Below are positions 8,510-19,220 of a stretch of 64,000 nucleotides of DNA, in pieces; positions within the stretch are counted from its first letter, which is position 1; each line of letters begins with the position of its first letter. Source of the DNA: Methylophilaceae bacterium (GTDB lineage: Bacteria; Pseudomonadota; Gammaproteobacteria; Burkholderiales; Methylophilaceae); the NCBI GenBank assembly GCA_905339275.1, contig CAJPFK010000001.1, positions 496,001-560,000 on the forward strand, given 5' to 3'. Under the pieces are notes generated by a model. It did not search any database. It had not been told where the DNA came from and saw only the letters and a list, made by a program, of their open reading frames with translations. The position numbers and the translations under genes are program-made.

Positions 8510-9495
8510 GAGAACAGGGCCTCCACGAACTCTTCCGCATTGAATGGCCGCAGGTCGTCGATGCTCTCGCCAACGCCGATGTAGCGGATGGGAATCGGCC
8601 TGGCCTGCGCGATGGCCGCAATGACGCCGCCCTTGGCAGTGCCGTCCAGCTTGCTCAGGACCAGCCCGCTGACCTTGAGCGCATCGTCGAATGCCTTGAC
8701 CTGGGTCACGGCATTCTGGCCGGTGTTGGCATCCAGTACCAGTAATATTTCATGCGGCGCTTCCGGTATCGCCTTGCCGATGACACGCTGCACCTTGCGG
8801 ATTTCTTCCATCAGGTTGAGTTGCGTCGGCAGGCGTCCGGCAGTATCAGCCAGCACGATATCGATGTTTTTTGCCCTGGCCGAATTGACCGCGTCATAAA
8901 TCACCGCAGCGGCGTCGCCGCTCTGGTTGGTGACGACGTGCACCTGGTTGCGCTCGCCCCAGGCCTGCAACTGCTCGCGCGCAGCGGCCCGGAAGGTGTC
9001 GCCTGCCGCGATCAGTACCGATTTGCCCTGTGCCTGGAAAAAATTGGCCAGCTTGCCTATGGTCGTGGTTTTGCCTGCGCCGTTGACCCCGACCAGCATG
9101 ATGACGAATGGCTGGTGAGTGGTGGTATCCAATGGTTTCTGCAGCGGGGACAACAATTCCAGCAAGGCTTGCTTGAGCGCTTCGCGTAGCTGGCTGGTGT
9201 CATCCAGGTGCTGGCGCTTGACCCGGTTGCGGATATCTTCCAGCAGGGCCTGCGTTGCCGAGACGCCGACATCGGAAGTGAGCAGGATGGTTTCAAGCTC
9301 CTCATAGACGTCTTCGTCGATCCTGCCGCCGCCGAACAGGCCGGCCAACTGATTGCCAAGCTGGCTTCTTGTCCTCGTCAGGCTTTGTTTCAGCCTTTCC
9401 GTCCAGCTTAATGCGGGTGCTTCCGGGGGCGCTGCAAGCTCTGCCTGGGCGGTAACGTCAGTGGGGGATTTGTCTTTTTTGAACAGATTGAACAT
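8506..9495 (-). CDS. ftsY: Signal recognition particle receptor FtsY
   Basis: A 329-residue SRP-type GTPase that docks ribosome-SRP complexes at the inner membrane. The acidic N-terminal extension is short (about 30 residues), followed by the NG domain with GVNGAGKTTTIGKLA (G1), DTFRAAA (G2), DTAGR (G3) and SKLDGTAKGG (G4 region). It is the first gene of ftsY-ftsE-ftsX. The 237 bp upstream separates it from the divergent peptidase pair. Confidence 0.96.
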   Translation of the reverse strand: MFNLFKKDKSPTDVTAQAELAAPPEAPALSWTERLKQSLTRTRSQLGNQLAGLFGGGRIDEDVYEELETILLTSDVGVSATQALLEDIRNRVKRQHLDDTSQLREALKQALLELLSPLQKPLDTTTHQPFVIMLVGVNGAGKTTTIGKLANFFQAQGKSVLIAAGDTFRAAAREQLQAWGERNQVHVVTNQSGDAAAVIYDAVNSARAKNIDIVLADTAGRLPTQLNLMEEIRKVQRVIGKAIPEAPHEILLVLDANTGQNAVTQVKAFDDALKVSGLVLSKLDGTAKGGVIAAIAQARPIPIRYIGVGESIDDLRPFNAEEFVEALFS

Positions 9496-9536
9496 ATAAC
9501 CATATTCTAGTCGTAATCAGCCATCGGTTAAATGGC

Positions 9537-9542
9537 TATAAT
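9537..9542 (+). promoter_or_regulatory. Candidate -10 element of the M16 peptidase operon
   Basis: A perfect TATAAT lies 191 nt before the peptidase GTG start. No good -35 hexamer is visible at 16-18 nt. If used, transcription would begin near 9549 and give a leader of about 185 nt that contains four hairpins. Confidence 0.4.
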
Positions 9543-9545
9543 GCA

Positions 9546-9689
9546 GCGATTCGTTGAATCGCGTTCATGCTGCGCAGCAGCATGATGCCATGCCGTGCAT
9601 GGCGTTGCATGCATTCACCTGCATGAACTAAGTAGCCGGCATGCCTGTCAGAACGAAGTCTTTTCGCCCATCCGCTTGTCGCATGCCGG
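9546..9689 (+). other. Structured leader with four hairpins upstream of M16 peptidase
   Basis: Four inverted repeats lie in a row. GCGATTC/GAATCGC is at 9546-9562 with a 3-nt loop; CATGCTG/CAGCATG at 9566-9584 with a 5-nt loop; GCCATG/CATGGC at 9587-9603 with a 5-nt loop; CCGGCATGC/GCATGCCGG at 9636-9644 and 9681-9689. None is followed by a T-run, so simple termination is unlikely. I recognise no known riboswitch class. Confidence 0.5.
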
Positions 9690-9732
9690 GTCTGCGACAG
9701 CGGTCGACATTGAATCCAAGGAGAACAACAAG

Positions 9733-11091
9733 GTGATATTCAGAAGTCTGATCGTGCTGCTAGCCATGCTGCCAGCCGTTTCGTTTGCCGAGATACATGA
9801 ATTCAGGCTGGATAACGGCATGCGTGTCATCGTGCAGGAAGACCACCGCTCGCCGGTCGTCGTGTCGCAGGTCTGGTACCGTGCCGGGAGCATCGATGAG
9901 GTCAACGGCAAAACCGGTGTTGCTCACGTATTGGAGCATATGATGTTCAAGGGCACGAGGAACATCAAGCCCGGGCAGTTTTCGCGCATCATCGCGGCAG
10001 CAGGCGGTCGCGATAATGCCTTCACCGGGCGCGACTATACCGCCTATTACCAGCAACTGGAAAAATCCCGGCTTCCGCTTTCCATCAAGATGGAAGCAGA
10101 CCGCATGAATAATCTTGTGCTTACCGACGAGGAATTTGCAAAGGAAATCAAGGTCGTGATGGAAGAGCGCCGCTGGCGTACCGAAGACCAGGCGCAATCC
10201 AAGGTCTATGAGCAGTTCAATGCCGCTGTTTATAACGCACATCCTTATGGCCGCCCGATTGTCGGATGGATGAACGACCTGGAAAACATGACCGCAGCCG
10301 ATGCGCGGGAGTGGTACAGAACCTGGTACGCACCGAATAACGCGATTCTGGTCGTGGTCGGCGACGTGAATCCACAGGACGTCCTGAAACATGCCAGGAA
10401 ACATTTCGGCCCATTAAAATCAAGGGCATTGCCGGCAAGAAAACCGCAGGTTGAGCCTGAGCAGAAAGGCGAGCGTCGTATCATCGTCAAGGCGCAGGCT
10501 GAGCTGCCTTACGTGCTGATGGGCTTCCGCACGCCCGCGCTCAACGACCCGGAAACCGAATGGGAGCCCTACGCGCTGGAGATACTGGCCGGAGTCCTGG
10601 ATGGCAATGCTTCTGCCCGGCTGAATCAAAGCCTGGTGCGTGAGAGCCAGATTGCGGTCGATGTCGGTGCAGGGTATGACATGACGCAGCGCGGCCGCCA
10701 GAGCCTGTTCCTGCTGGAAGGCACGCCAAGCCAGGGCAGGACGGTTGCCGAGCTGGAAGCCGCCTTGCTGCAACAGGTGGAGAAGATCAAGGAATCCGGC
10801 GTGACGGCCGATGAACTGCAGCGCGTGAAAGCGCAAGTGATTGCAGCGGATGTCTACAAACGCGATTCAATGTTCTACCAGGCGATGCAGATCGGCCAAC
10901 TGGAGACCACCGGCTATTCATGGAAGATGCTCAAGGACTACCCGGCCAGACTTGAGGCAGTCACACCGGAGCAGGTGCAGGAAGTCGCCAGGAAATACCT
11001 CGTCAGGGATGTGCTGACCGTCGCGACGCTCGACCCGCAACCGATCGAACCCAACAATAACAAGCCACAGGTGAATCCGCATGCACGCTAA
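9733..11091 (+). CDS. M16 family zinc metallopeptidase, catalytic subunit
   Basis: A 452-residue exported pitrilysin-type peptidase. I chose the GTG at 9733 because AAGGAG precedes it by 9 nt and the protein then starts with a clean signal peptide (hydrophobic residues 6-18, cleavage after SFA); a longer GTG frame from 9595 has no such signals. The inverted zinc motif HVLEH is at residues 65-69, and the downstream Glu ligand lies in the VVMEERR stretch near 145. The next gene is a paralogue without the zinc motif, so the two probably form a processing heterodimer. The substrate cannot be told from sequence. Confidence 0.9.
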   Translation: MIFRSLIVLLAMLPAVSFAEIHEFRLDNGMRVIVQEDHRSPVVVSQVWYRAGSIDEVNGKTGVAHVLEHMMFKGTRNIKPGQFSRIIAAAGGRDNAFTGRDYTAYYQQLEKSRLPLSIKMEADRMNNLVLTDEEFAKEIKVVMEERRWRTEDQAQSKVYEQFNAAVYNAHPYGRPIVGWMNDLENMTAADAREWYRTWYAPNNAILVVVGDVNPQDVLKHARKHFGPLKSRALPARKPQVEPEQKGERRIIVKAQAELPYVLMGFRTPALNDPETEWEPYALEILAGVLDGNASARLNQSLVRESQIAVDVGAGYDMTQRGRQSLFLLEGTPSQGRTVAELEAALLQQVEKIKESGVTADELQRVKAQVIAADVYKRDSMFYQAMQIGQLETTGYSWKMLKDYPARLEAVTPEQVQEVARKYLVRDVLTVATLDPQPIEPNNNKPQVNPHAR

Positions 11092-12398
11092 ACCGACTCA
11101 TATGAACATGATGGCCTGCCTCAAGCGCTTTGCGCTGCTGGCCGCAGGGCTGGTCATCAGTTTGCAGGCCCATGCCGGCGTCAAGATCGAAAACTGGCAA
11201 ACCAGCACGGGGGCCGAAGTCTATTTCGTCGAAAACCATGACCTGCCGATTATTGATATCAGCATCGATTTTGCAGCAGGCAGCGCGCGCGATGAGCCTG
11301 CCAAGGCCGGGTTGGCGGGGGTTACGCGCCACATGATGACGACAGGCGCTGCCGGCATGAGTGAGGAGGATATCTCCAGACGCATGGCGGACATCGGCGC
11401 TATCCTTGGAGGCGAACTCGATCTGGACCGTGCCGCCTTCAAGTTGCGTACACTCAGCAATCAACGCGAGCGCGACCAGGCGCTGGATATTTTTACCGGG
11501 ATTATTCAGCAGCCGGACTTTCCGGAAGCAATATTGCAACGCGAAAAAACGAGAATCATTGCCGGATTGAAGGAAGCTGCGACCAAGCCGGACACGATTT
11601 CCAGCAAGACTTTCATGAAGGCTTTGTACGGCAGCCATCCTTACGGGCTGGACAGCGAGCCGGAAACCGTCAATGCCATTCAACGCGATGATCTGCTGAA
11701 GTTTTACCAGACCCACTATGGCGCCGGAAATGCCGTTATTGCCTTGATCGGCGATATGAGCCGCGAGCAGGCGAATGAGATTGCCGAGCGGCTTTCTTCC
11801 GGCCTGCCGAAAGCGGAAAGTCCAGGCGCCTTACCTGCGGTTCCGCTGCCAACGCAGCCCAGCGAGCAGCGCATCGAGCATCCGGCAACGCAGTCGCATA
11901 TCGTTCTGGGTTATCCCGGCGTGCGGCGCGGTGATCCCGACTATTTTGCGCTTTATGTCGGCAACTACATTCTGGGCGGTGGTGGTTTTGTCTCGCGCCT
12001 GACGGAAGAAGTGCGCGAGAAACGCGGCCTAGTCTACAGCGTTAACAGCTATTTCATGCCGATGGCGGTGGAGGGCCCATTCCAGATCGGTTTGCAGACC
12101 AAAAAGGAGCAGGGCGCAGAAGCGCTCAAGGTTGTGCGCGATACGCTGGATAAATTCATCCGGCAAGGGGTAACCGAGACTGAACTCAAGGCCGCCAAGC
12201 AGAATATCATTGGTAGTTTTCCATTACGCATAGATAGCAATGCCAAGATTCTTGATTATCTGGCAGTGATCGGTTTCTACAAGCTACCATTGACCTATCT
12301 TGACGATTTCAACAAGGAAATCGACAGGGTGACGACGGCGCAGATCAAGGATGCATTCAATCGGCGCCTGAAGACGGACAATATGGTGACAGTCATCG

Positions 12399-12415
<17 letters not shown>
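11081..12415 (+). CDS. M16 family peptidase-like protein, non-catalytic subunit
   Basis: A 444-residue exported protein related to the previous gene, with a signal peptide ending near QAHA. Where the partner has HxxEH this one has RHMMT, so it cannot bind catalytic zinc. It keeps the REKRGLVYSV segment, the Arg/Tyr pair that M16 non-catalytic subunits use to bind peptide. Such alpha/beta pairs are known for mitochondrial processing peptidase and bacterial homologues. It overlaps the catalytic gene by 11 nt and rsmD by 17 nt. An AGGTGA site precedes the ATG chosen; a later in-frame ATG at 11102 is possible. Confidence 0.88.
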
Positions 12416-13691
<1,276 letters not shown>

Positions 13692-13712
13692 TCGGTAATC
13701 AGGAGAAACAAC

Positions 13713-14102
13713 ATGCGTATGCTGCACACTATGCTGAGAGTCGGCAACCTGGAGCGCTCCATCAGGTTTTACACTGAGGTGCTCAATATGAAAGTACTGC
13801 GCAAACAGGATTATCCGGAGGGCAGGTTTTCGCTGGCTTTTGTCGGCTATGGCGAAGAGAAAGATCACACGGTTCTCGAGCTCACGCACAACTGGGATAC
13901 CGAAAGCTACGACAAAGGCAACGCCTACGGTCATGTGGCGATTGAAGTGGATGATGCCTACAAAGCCTGCGAACAGGTAAAACAGTCAGGCGGCAAGGTG
14001 GTGCGCGAAGCAGGTCCGATGATGCACGGTACAACCGTGATTGCTTTTATCGAAGACCCCGATGGCTACAAGGTCGAGTTCATTCAGAAAGGCACCTACT
14101 GA
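13713..14102 (+). CDS. gloA: Lactoylglutathione lyase (glyoxalase I)
   Basis: A 129-residue metalloenzyme that converts the methylglyoxal-glutathione adduct to lactoylglutathione. Opening [20 protein letters not shown] has the metal-ligand His, and the second half carries the [10 protein letters not shown] and [11 protein letters not shown] ligand motifs typical of the Ni/Co-type GloA. AGGAG lies before the ATG. A strong hairpin terminator follows the stop. Confidence 0.95.
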   Translation: MRMLHTMLRVGNLERSIRFYTEVLNMKVLRKQDYPEGRFSLAFVGYGEEKDHTVLELTHNWDTESYDKGNAYGHVAIEVDDAYKACEQVKQSGGKVVREAGPMMHGTTVIAFIEDPDGYKVEFIQKGTY

Positions 14103-14109
14103 TCAAAAA

Positions 14110-14138
14110 AAATCCCGCACTAGGATGGCGCGGGATTT
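14110..14138. terminator. Bidirectional terminator between gloA and dnaJ
   Basis: AAATCCCGC and GCGGGATTT form a 9-bp stem around an 11-nt loop. A run of A on the left and T-rich sequence on the right allow termination of both convergent transcripts. It starts 8 nt after the gloA stop and ends 9 nt before the dnaJ stop. Confidence 0.85.
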
Positions 14139-14146
14139 CTTGAGCG

Positions 14147-15268
14147 TCATTCAAAAAAACCTTTTACTTTATCCAGCCAGCCTTTGGCGCGTGGGCTGTG
14201 TTTATCCGAATCCTGCTGGTTGATTTCTTCCAGTTCACGCAATATTTCTTTCTGGCGATCAGTCAGTTTTACCGGGGTTTCAACCACGACATGGCACATC
14301 AGGTCGCCATGATCGTTGCTGCGCAAAGGCTTGATGCCTTTGCCGCGCAAGCGGAACACGGCGCCGGTTTGTGTTTCTGCCGGGATTTTCATCTTGGCGT
14401 GGCCATCCAGCGTCGGAATCTCGATCTCACCACCCAATGCTGCGGTACTGAAACTGATCGGCATCTCGCAATGCAGGTTGGCGCCGTCGCGTTCGAAAAT
14501 ATCGTGCTTTTTCAGGTGAACCACAACATACAGGTCTCCCGGCGGTCCGCCGTTGACACCGGCTTCGCCTTCGCCCGAGAGGCGGATGCGATCGCCTTCA
14601 TCCACACCGGCAGGAATCTTGACGGAAAGCGTCTTGTGCTGCTTGACGCGGCCGCCGCCGTGGCAGGTCGGGCAGGGTTCCTTTATCATCTTGCCGGTAC
14701 CATGACACTTGGGGCAGGTTTGCTGGACGGAGAAGAATCCCTGCTGCATGCGCACCTGTCCGTGGCCGTTACAGGTCGTGCAAGTGACGGGCGATGTGCC
14801 CGGGCGGGCGCCGGAGCCATGGCAAGTTTCGCATTCGGCCATGACCGGGATACGAATCTTGGTTTCGGTGCCGCGTGCGGCATCTTCCAGTGAGATTTCC
14901 ATGTTGTAGCGCAGGTCTGCGCCACGGTAGACGTTGGAGCGGCGTCCGCCACCACCTCCGCCGAAGATGTCACCGAAGATATCGCCAAATGCATCGGCGA
15001 AATTGCCGAATCCCTGACCACCAGCGCCACCGCCCATGCTGGGATCGACACCGGCGTGACCATATTGGTCGTAGGCGGCGCGTTTCTGTTCGTCCGAGAG
15101 TATCTCGTAGGCTTCCTTGGCTTCTTTGAAGCTTTCTTCAGCTTTCGGGTTGTCCGGATTCCGGTCCGGGTGATACTTCATTGCCAGCTTTCGATACGAT
15201 TTCTTGATATCTTCATCTGACGCATCACGGTTTACGCCCAGGACTTCGTAGTAATCTTTTTTTGCCAT
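14147..15268 (-). CDS. dnaJ: Chaperone DnaJ (Hsp40)
   Basis: A 373-residue co-chaperone that stimulates DnaK ATPase. The J domain (1-70) has HPD in MKYHPDRNP; a Gly/Phe-rich stretch follows; four CxxCxGxG zinc repeats ([32 protein letters not shown]) lie around 145-215; then the C-terminal substrate-binding domain. It is last of the grpE-dnaK-dnaJ run, separated from dnaK by a terminator-like hairpin and a degenerate ORF, which may lower its expression relative to dnaK. Confidence 0.97.
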   Translation of the reverse strand: MAKKDYYEVLGVNRDASDEDIKKSYRKLAMKYHPDRNPDNPKAEESFKEAKEAYEILSDEQKRAAYDQYGHAGVDPSMGGGAGGQGFGNFADAFGDIFGDIFGGGGGGRRSNVYRGADLRYNMEISLEDAARGTETKIRIPVMAECETCHGSGARPGTSPVTCTTCNGHGQVRMQQGFFSVQQTCPKCHGTGKMIKEPCPTCHGGGRVKQHKTLSVKIPAGVDEGDRIRLSGEGEAGVNGGPPGDLYVVVHLKKHDIFERDGANLHCEMPISFSTAALGGEIEIPTLDGHAKMKIPAETQTGAVFRLRGKGIKPLRSNDHGDLMCHVVVETPVKLTDRQKEILRELEEINQQDSDKHSPRAKGWLDKVKGFFE

Positions 15269-15284
15269 GTTTTGTGTGAAATGC

Positions 15285-15572
15285 TCAATATGAAAAGTGA
15301 GATGTAAAAATCACTCCAGCTTTTGCCGGAGTGATTTTAGTAAATGCCAACGTCAAAGCCGAGACTTCATCGAGCTTGCCTTGCAACACCTCTGTGCCTT
15401 TACGGCCGGCACCCTCTGAAATGTCCGAAGGTGTCGATCCGGCCGCGTGTCGTAACTGTGAAGCAAGTCCCAACCGCTCATCTTTGGGAAAGATAGATGT
15501 GAAACCGCACACGTCTTCGGCCAACTGCATGGCAGCTTGCCAATGTTTAAGCTGCTTGTGCTCGTGTTTCAC
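15285..15572 (-). CDS. Truncated four-helix-bundle (23S rRNA intervening-sequence type) protein
   Basis: A 95-residue ORF starting at GTG. Residues 1-62 match the family well ([40 protein letters not shown]), but full members run to about 115-120 residues and continue with a FL-IA-GS-E helix that is missing. The tail [11 protein letters not shown] is encoded by the terminator hairpin at 15307-15338, so the 3' part looks deleted or frameshifted. It sits between dnaK and dnaJ, where nothing is usually found. An 11-bp inverted repeat flanks it. Probably a decaying passenger gene; function doubtful. Confidence 0.5.
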   Translation of the reverse strand: MKHEHKQLKHWQAAMQLAEDVCGFTSIFPKDERLGLASQLRHAAGSTPSDISEGAGRKGTEVLQGKLDEVSALTLAFTKITPAKAGVIFTSHFSY

Positions 15573-15593
15573 ATTCTACCTTTCACTTTTCAT
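15290..15593. repeat. 11-bp inverted repeat flanking the four-helix-bundle ORF
   Basis: ATGAAAAGTGA at 15290-15300 is repeated inverted as TCACTTTTCAT at 15583-15593. The pair encloses the ORF and its terminator exactly, just outside the dnaK stop and the dnaJ start. It could mark the ends of a small inserted element. Confidence 0.45.
15307..15338 (-). terminator. Rho-independent terminator downstream of dnaK
   Basis: AAAATCACTCC and GGAGTGATTTT form an 11-bp stem. Read on the minus strand it is followed by TTTTTACATC, a good U-tract. It lies 38 nt before dnaJ, so it should end part of the grpE-dnaK transcripts before dnaJ. Confidence 0.75.
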
Positions 15594-15596
15594 GAA

Positions 15597-17516
15597 TTAC
15601 TTCTTGTCGTCTTTGACTTCCTCAAATTCGGCATCGACGACTTCTGCATCCACGGTTTTCTCGCCCTGGGGCTGCGCTTCCTCGCCTTGCTGCGCCTGCT
15701 GTTCGGCATAGACCTTTTCGCCAAGTTTTTGCGAAGCTTCCATCAGGGCATTGGTCTTGGCCTCGATTTCGGCCTTGTCATCGCTCTTCATGGCGTCTTC
15801 GACATCCTTGATCGCCGCTTCAATCTTTTCTTTTTCGGATGCATCCAGTTTGTCGCCGTGCTCGGTCAGTGACTTCTTCACGCTATGCACCATGCCATCG
15901 GCGCTGTTGCGCGCATCGACCAGTTCACGCAGTTTGCGGTCTTCGTCTGCGTATTGCGCAGCTTCCTCTTCCATGCGCTTGATTTCTTCTTCGCTCAAGC
16001 CGGAATTCGCCTGGATCTTGATCTTGTTTTCCTTGCCGGTGGCCTTGTCCTTGGCGGATACGTGCAGGATACCGTTGGCATCGATGTCGAAAGTCACTTC
16101 GATCTGCGGCATGCCGCGTGGTGCAGGCGGAATGTCGCTCAGGTTGAACTGGCCGAGGCTCTTGTTGCCGCTCGCCATTTCACGCTCGCCCTGCAATACA
16201 TGGATGGTCACGGCGGACTGGTTGTCATCGGCAGTCGAGAATACCTGCGATGCCTTGGTGGGGATCGTGGTGTTTTTCTTGATCAGCTTGGTCATGACGC
16301 CGCCCAGGGTTTCGATACCCAGTGACAGTGGGGTTACATCAAGCAGCAGCACGTCCTTGACATCGCCTTGCAGCACGCCACCCTGGATTGCTGCGCCGAC
16401 GGCAACGGCTTCATCCGGGTTGACGTCCTTGCGTGGCTCGCGGCCGAAGAATTCCTTCACTTTCTCCTGTACCTTGGGCATGCGGGTCTGACCGCCAACC
16501 AGAATGACGTCGGTGATGTCTTCAACTTTTACGCCCGCATCTTTCAATGCCGTGCGGCAAGGTGCGATGGTACGTTCGATCAGGTCTTCCACCAGTGATT
16601 CGAACTTGGTGCGCGTAATCTTGACCACCAGGTGCTTGGGCCCGGATGCATCTGCCGTGATGTAGGGCAGGTTGACTTCGGTCTGCTGGGCGGAGGAAAG
16701 CTCGATCTTGGCTTTTTCTGCCGCTTCCTTCAGGCGTTGCTTGGCCAGCAGGTCGTTGCGCAGGTCAAGGCCGTTTTCCTTCTTGAATTCATCAGCCAGG
16801 AAATCAATCAGGCGGTTGTCGAAGTCTTCACCGCCCAGAAAGGTATCCCCGTTGGTGGAAAGCACTTCGAACTGGTGTTCGCCGTCGATTTCGGCAATTT
16901 CGATGATGGAGACGTCGAAAGTACCGCCGCCCAGGTCGTAGACGGCAATCTTGCGATCGCCTTCCTGTTTGTCCATGCCGAATGCCAGCGCAGCGGCAGT
17001 CGGTTCATTGATGATGCGCTTGACATCGAGGCCGGCGATACGGCCGGCGTCCTTGGTGGCCTGGCGCTGGCTGTCGTTGAAGTAGGCAGGCACGGTGATG
17101 ACGGCTTCGGTCACTTCTTCGCCGAGATAGTCTTCTGCGGTTTTCTTCATCTTGCGCAGGACTTCAGCGGAGATTTGCGGCGGCGCCATTTTTTCGTTGC
17201 GAACTTCCACCCATGCATCGCCATTGTCAGCCTTGACGATGGAATAGGGCATGAGGCCGATGTCCTTCTGCACTTCCTTTTCTTCAAACCTGCGGCCGAT
17301 AAGACGCTTTACCGCATACAGGGTGTTCTTCGGGTTGGTCACTGCCTGGCGTTTTGCCGGGGCGCCGGCGAGAATTTCGCCATCATCCTGGTAGGCGATG
17401 ATGGATGGCGTGGTACGGGTACCTTCCGCGTTTTCAATCACGCGCGGCTTGCCGCCTTCCATGACTGCGACGCAGGAGTTGGTGGTTCCCAAGTCAATAC
17501 CGATAATTTTTCCCAT
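15597..17516 (-). CDS. dnaK: Chaperone DnaK (Hsp70)
   Basis: A 639-residue ATP-dependent chaperone. It starts [18 protein letters not shown] (phosphate 1 motif), contains the phosphate 2 motif around [14 protein letters not shown] and the linker near [12 protein letters not shown], and ends in an acidic EEVKDDKK tail. Its own sigma32-like promoter lies 46-73 nt upstream, in the 102-bp gap after grpE. Confidence 0.98.
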   Translation of the reverse strand: MGKIIGIDLGTTNSCVAVMEGGKPRVIENAEGTRTTPSIIAYQDDGEILAGAPAKRQAVTNPKNTLYAVKRLIGRRFEEKEVQKDIGLMPYSIVKADNGDAWVEVRNEKMAPPQISAEVLRKMKKTAEDYLGEEVTEAVITVPAYFNDSQRQATKDAGRIAGLDVKRIINEPTAAALAFGMDKQEGDRKIAVYDLGGGTFDVSIIEIAEIDGEHQFEVLSTNGDTFLGGEDFDNRLIDFLADEFKKENGLDLRNDLLAKQRLKEAAEKAKIELSSAQQTEVNLPYITADASGPKHLVVKITRTKFESLVEDLIERTIAPCRTALKDAGVKVEDITDVILVGGQTRMPKVQEKVKEFFGREPRKDVNPDEAVAVGAAIQGGVLQGDVKDVLLLDVTPLSLGIETLGGVMTKLIKKNTTIPTKASQVFSTADDNQSAVTIHVLQGEREMASGNKSLGQFNLSDIPPAPRGMPQIEVTFDIDANGILHVSAKDKATGKENKIKIQANSGLSEEEIKRMEEEAAQYADEDRKLRELVDARNSADGMVHSVKKSLTEHGDKLDASEKEKIEAAIKDVEDAMKSDDKAEIEAKTNALMEASQKLGEKVYAEQQAQQGEEAQPQGEKTVDAEVVDAEFEEVKDDKK

Positions 17517-17561
17517 GATGTTTTCCTTAACAAATTCTCAAAATAAATAGCGATGCTTTAA

Positions 17562-17589
17562 AAATGGAGATAAATCTGTAGTTTTCAAG
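17562..17589 (-). promoter_or_regulatory. Sigma32-type heat-shock promoter of dnaK
   Basis: On the minus strand CTTGAAA (17589-17583), 13 nt, then CTCCATTT (17569-17562). This is one base from the enterobacterial sigma32 consensus CTTGAAA-N13-CCCCATNT. Confidence 0.8.
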
Positions 17590-17618
17590 ACCTTGTTCGA
17601 ATCCAGGTCTTTACCTGA

Positions 17619-18146
17619 TTAAGCCTTTGCCTTGGCGACGGTCACCAGCGCAGGGCGTAAAACGCGGTCATTCAGCGTGTAGCCTTTTTGCAGCACACTG
17701 ATGACGGTATTGGGCTCGGCATCCGATTCCAGTGCGCTGATCGCCTGGTGTTTGTTCGGGTCGAACTTTTCTCCGGCAGGGCTGATTTCTGCAATATTGA
17801 ATTTTTCGAATACGCTGAGCAGTTGCTTGGCGGTGAGTTCAACGCCGTTTTTATAGCTTTCGACGGTCGCATTCTCGACGTCAAGGGCAGCATCCATGCT
17901 GTCCTTGACGGCAAGCAATTCGCCGGCAAATTTCTCCAGCGCAAATTTCCTGGCTTTATCGATATCTTCCGTTGCGCGGCGGCGGATATTTTCCCCCTCG
18001 GCCTTGGCGTATAACACCATCGCTTGCTGTTCTGCGAGTTGCGCTTCCAGCTCTGCGATTTTTTCCTCGGGTGTTTTTTCAACCGCTATCGGTTGATGTT
18101 CGTCTGCAGTAGTCTCTTGTTCCGGACTCTGATTTTCCTCTTGCAT
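17619..18146 (-). CDS. grpE: Nucleotide exchange factor GrpE
   Basis: A 175-residue exchange factor that releases ADP from DnaK. The acidic N-terminus and the long coiled coil ([15 protein letters not shown] onward) are followed by the C-terminal beta domain with [11 protein letters not shown] and [17 protein letters not shown] longer open frame exists, but the ATG at 18146 has GAGG upstream and gives the normal length. It is the first gene of the heat-shock run. Confidence 0.96.
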   Translation of the reverse strand: MQEENQSPEQETTADEHQPIAVEKTPEEKIAELEAQLAEQQAMVLYAKAEGENIRRRATEDIDKARKFALEKFAGELLAVKDSMDAALDVENATVESYKNGVELTAKQLLSVFEKFNIAEISPAGEKFDPNKHQAISALESDAEPNTVISVLQKGYTLNDRVLRPALVTVAKAKA

Positions 18147-18182
18147 GGGTTTCCCTCTGATAAATGAACGCAATAATCTGCC

Positions 18183-18210
18183 AAATGGGGATGAAAATCG
18201 GGATTTCAAG
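18183..18210 (-). promoter_or_regulatory. Sigma32-type heat-shock promoter of grpE
   Basis: On the minus strand CTTGAAA (18210-18204), 13 nt, then CCCCATTT (18190-18183). This matches the sigma32 consensus perfectly and ends 36 nt before the grpE start. Confidence 0.88.
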
Positions 18211-18231
18211 TCCATGCCGGAAGGTTTTTGC

Positions 18232-19200
18232 CTAGATGACGCGATGGGCGGCAAGACAGTCGCAGACATCAGCCACTGCCGGTAGCTGGTTTTTACCTCC
18301 CATATTGATGGCGATGGTATTTTCACCCGGATATATGCCGGTCAGCGCAGGGTCGGTATCCGTGTAAATCGCAACACTGGGCTTTTTCAATGCGACGGCA
18401 AGATGCATCAGGCCCGTATCCACGCCGATGGCCGCTTGTGCAGAAGCAATGACGGATGTGAGGGCATGCAGGCCCATTCTGGGCAACACGATGGTCTGCG
18501 GGGTATGGACGGCAATCCGGGTTGCCCGCTCGTATTCGCTTTGAGAGCCCCAGGGCAATACCATGGCCAGGCCTCTGCCGTGCAGGTGTTGCGCAAGCGC
18601 AATCCAGTGTTCCTCCGACCACAGTTTCGAATCACGGCTGGTGCCGTGCATGCCGACGACATAGGCGCCGGGGAGTTCGATTCCGATGCCGTTCGTACCT
18701 GTCTGGATTCCGTAGTCCGGCGGCGAATCCGGCAAGGCGTAACCGAGCGCCTGTGCGGCGAGTTGCCGGATTCGCACGACAGCATGCTGGTCTTTCGCAA
18801 CATCGTGCGTGACGTCATAGAGGCTGGCAGCCAGCGGCTCACGCGCGGATTTCATGCCATAACCGTGCCGTGTCCCATTGGCCATGCGGCAAATCAGCGC
18901 GCTCTTCAGCAGGCCTTGCGTGTCGAGTATGAAGTCGTATTCATGCAATTTTATCTGATGCCTGACGGCGGAAATTTCCCGCCAGGTGGCGGCGGACAAT
19001 GCATGCTTGCGCCAACGCCGCATCGCGACTGTCAAAACCTTGTCAATGCCAGGGTGCAATCGCGGAATGTCGGCAAAACTTTCTTCCACGACCCAGTCTA
19101 TTCTTGTTTCCGGGAGATGGGCGCGAATGTCGTTGATAACGGGCAGATTGTGGATGACATCACCCAGCGAGGTGGTCTTGACGATGAGCAATCGAGGCAT
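18232..19200 (-). CDS. waaC: Lipopolysaccharide heptosyltransferase I
   Basis: A 322-residue GT9 enzyme that adds the first L-glycero-D-manno-heptose to Kdo-lipid A on the inner face of the inner membrane. The start [20 protein letters not shown] is the hallmark of WaaC, and the donor-binding half has [11 protein letters not shown] and the [11 protein letters not shown] block. The ATG at 19200 is chosen over an upstream TTG frame. It is divergent from waaG, with only 20 bp between the start codons. Confidence 0.94.
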   Translation of the reverse strand: MPRLLIVKTTSLGDVIHNLPVINDIRAHLPETRIDWVVEESFADIPRLHPGIDKVLTVAMRRWRKHALSAATWREISAVRHQIKLHEYDFILDTQGLLKSALICRMANGTRHGYGMKSAREPLAASLYDVTHDVAKDQHAVVRIRQLAAQALGYALPDSPPDYGIQTGTNGIGIELPGAYVVGMHGTSRDSKLWSEEHWIALAQHLHGRGLAMVLPWGSQSEYERATRIAVHTPQTIVLPRMGLHALTSVIASAQAAIGVDTGLMHLAVALKKPSVAIYTDTDPALTGIYPGENTIAINMGGKNQLPAVADVCDCLAAHRVI

Positions 19201-19220
19201 AGGCGGCATTTTCGCATACA

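Noticed and set aside
17587-17611. TTCGAATCC within a hairpin after grpE, resembling a tRNA T-arm
   Set aside because: No acceptor, D or anticodon stems can be formed around it, and it overlaps the dnaK -35 element; chance similarity.
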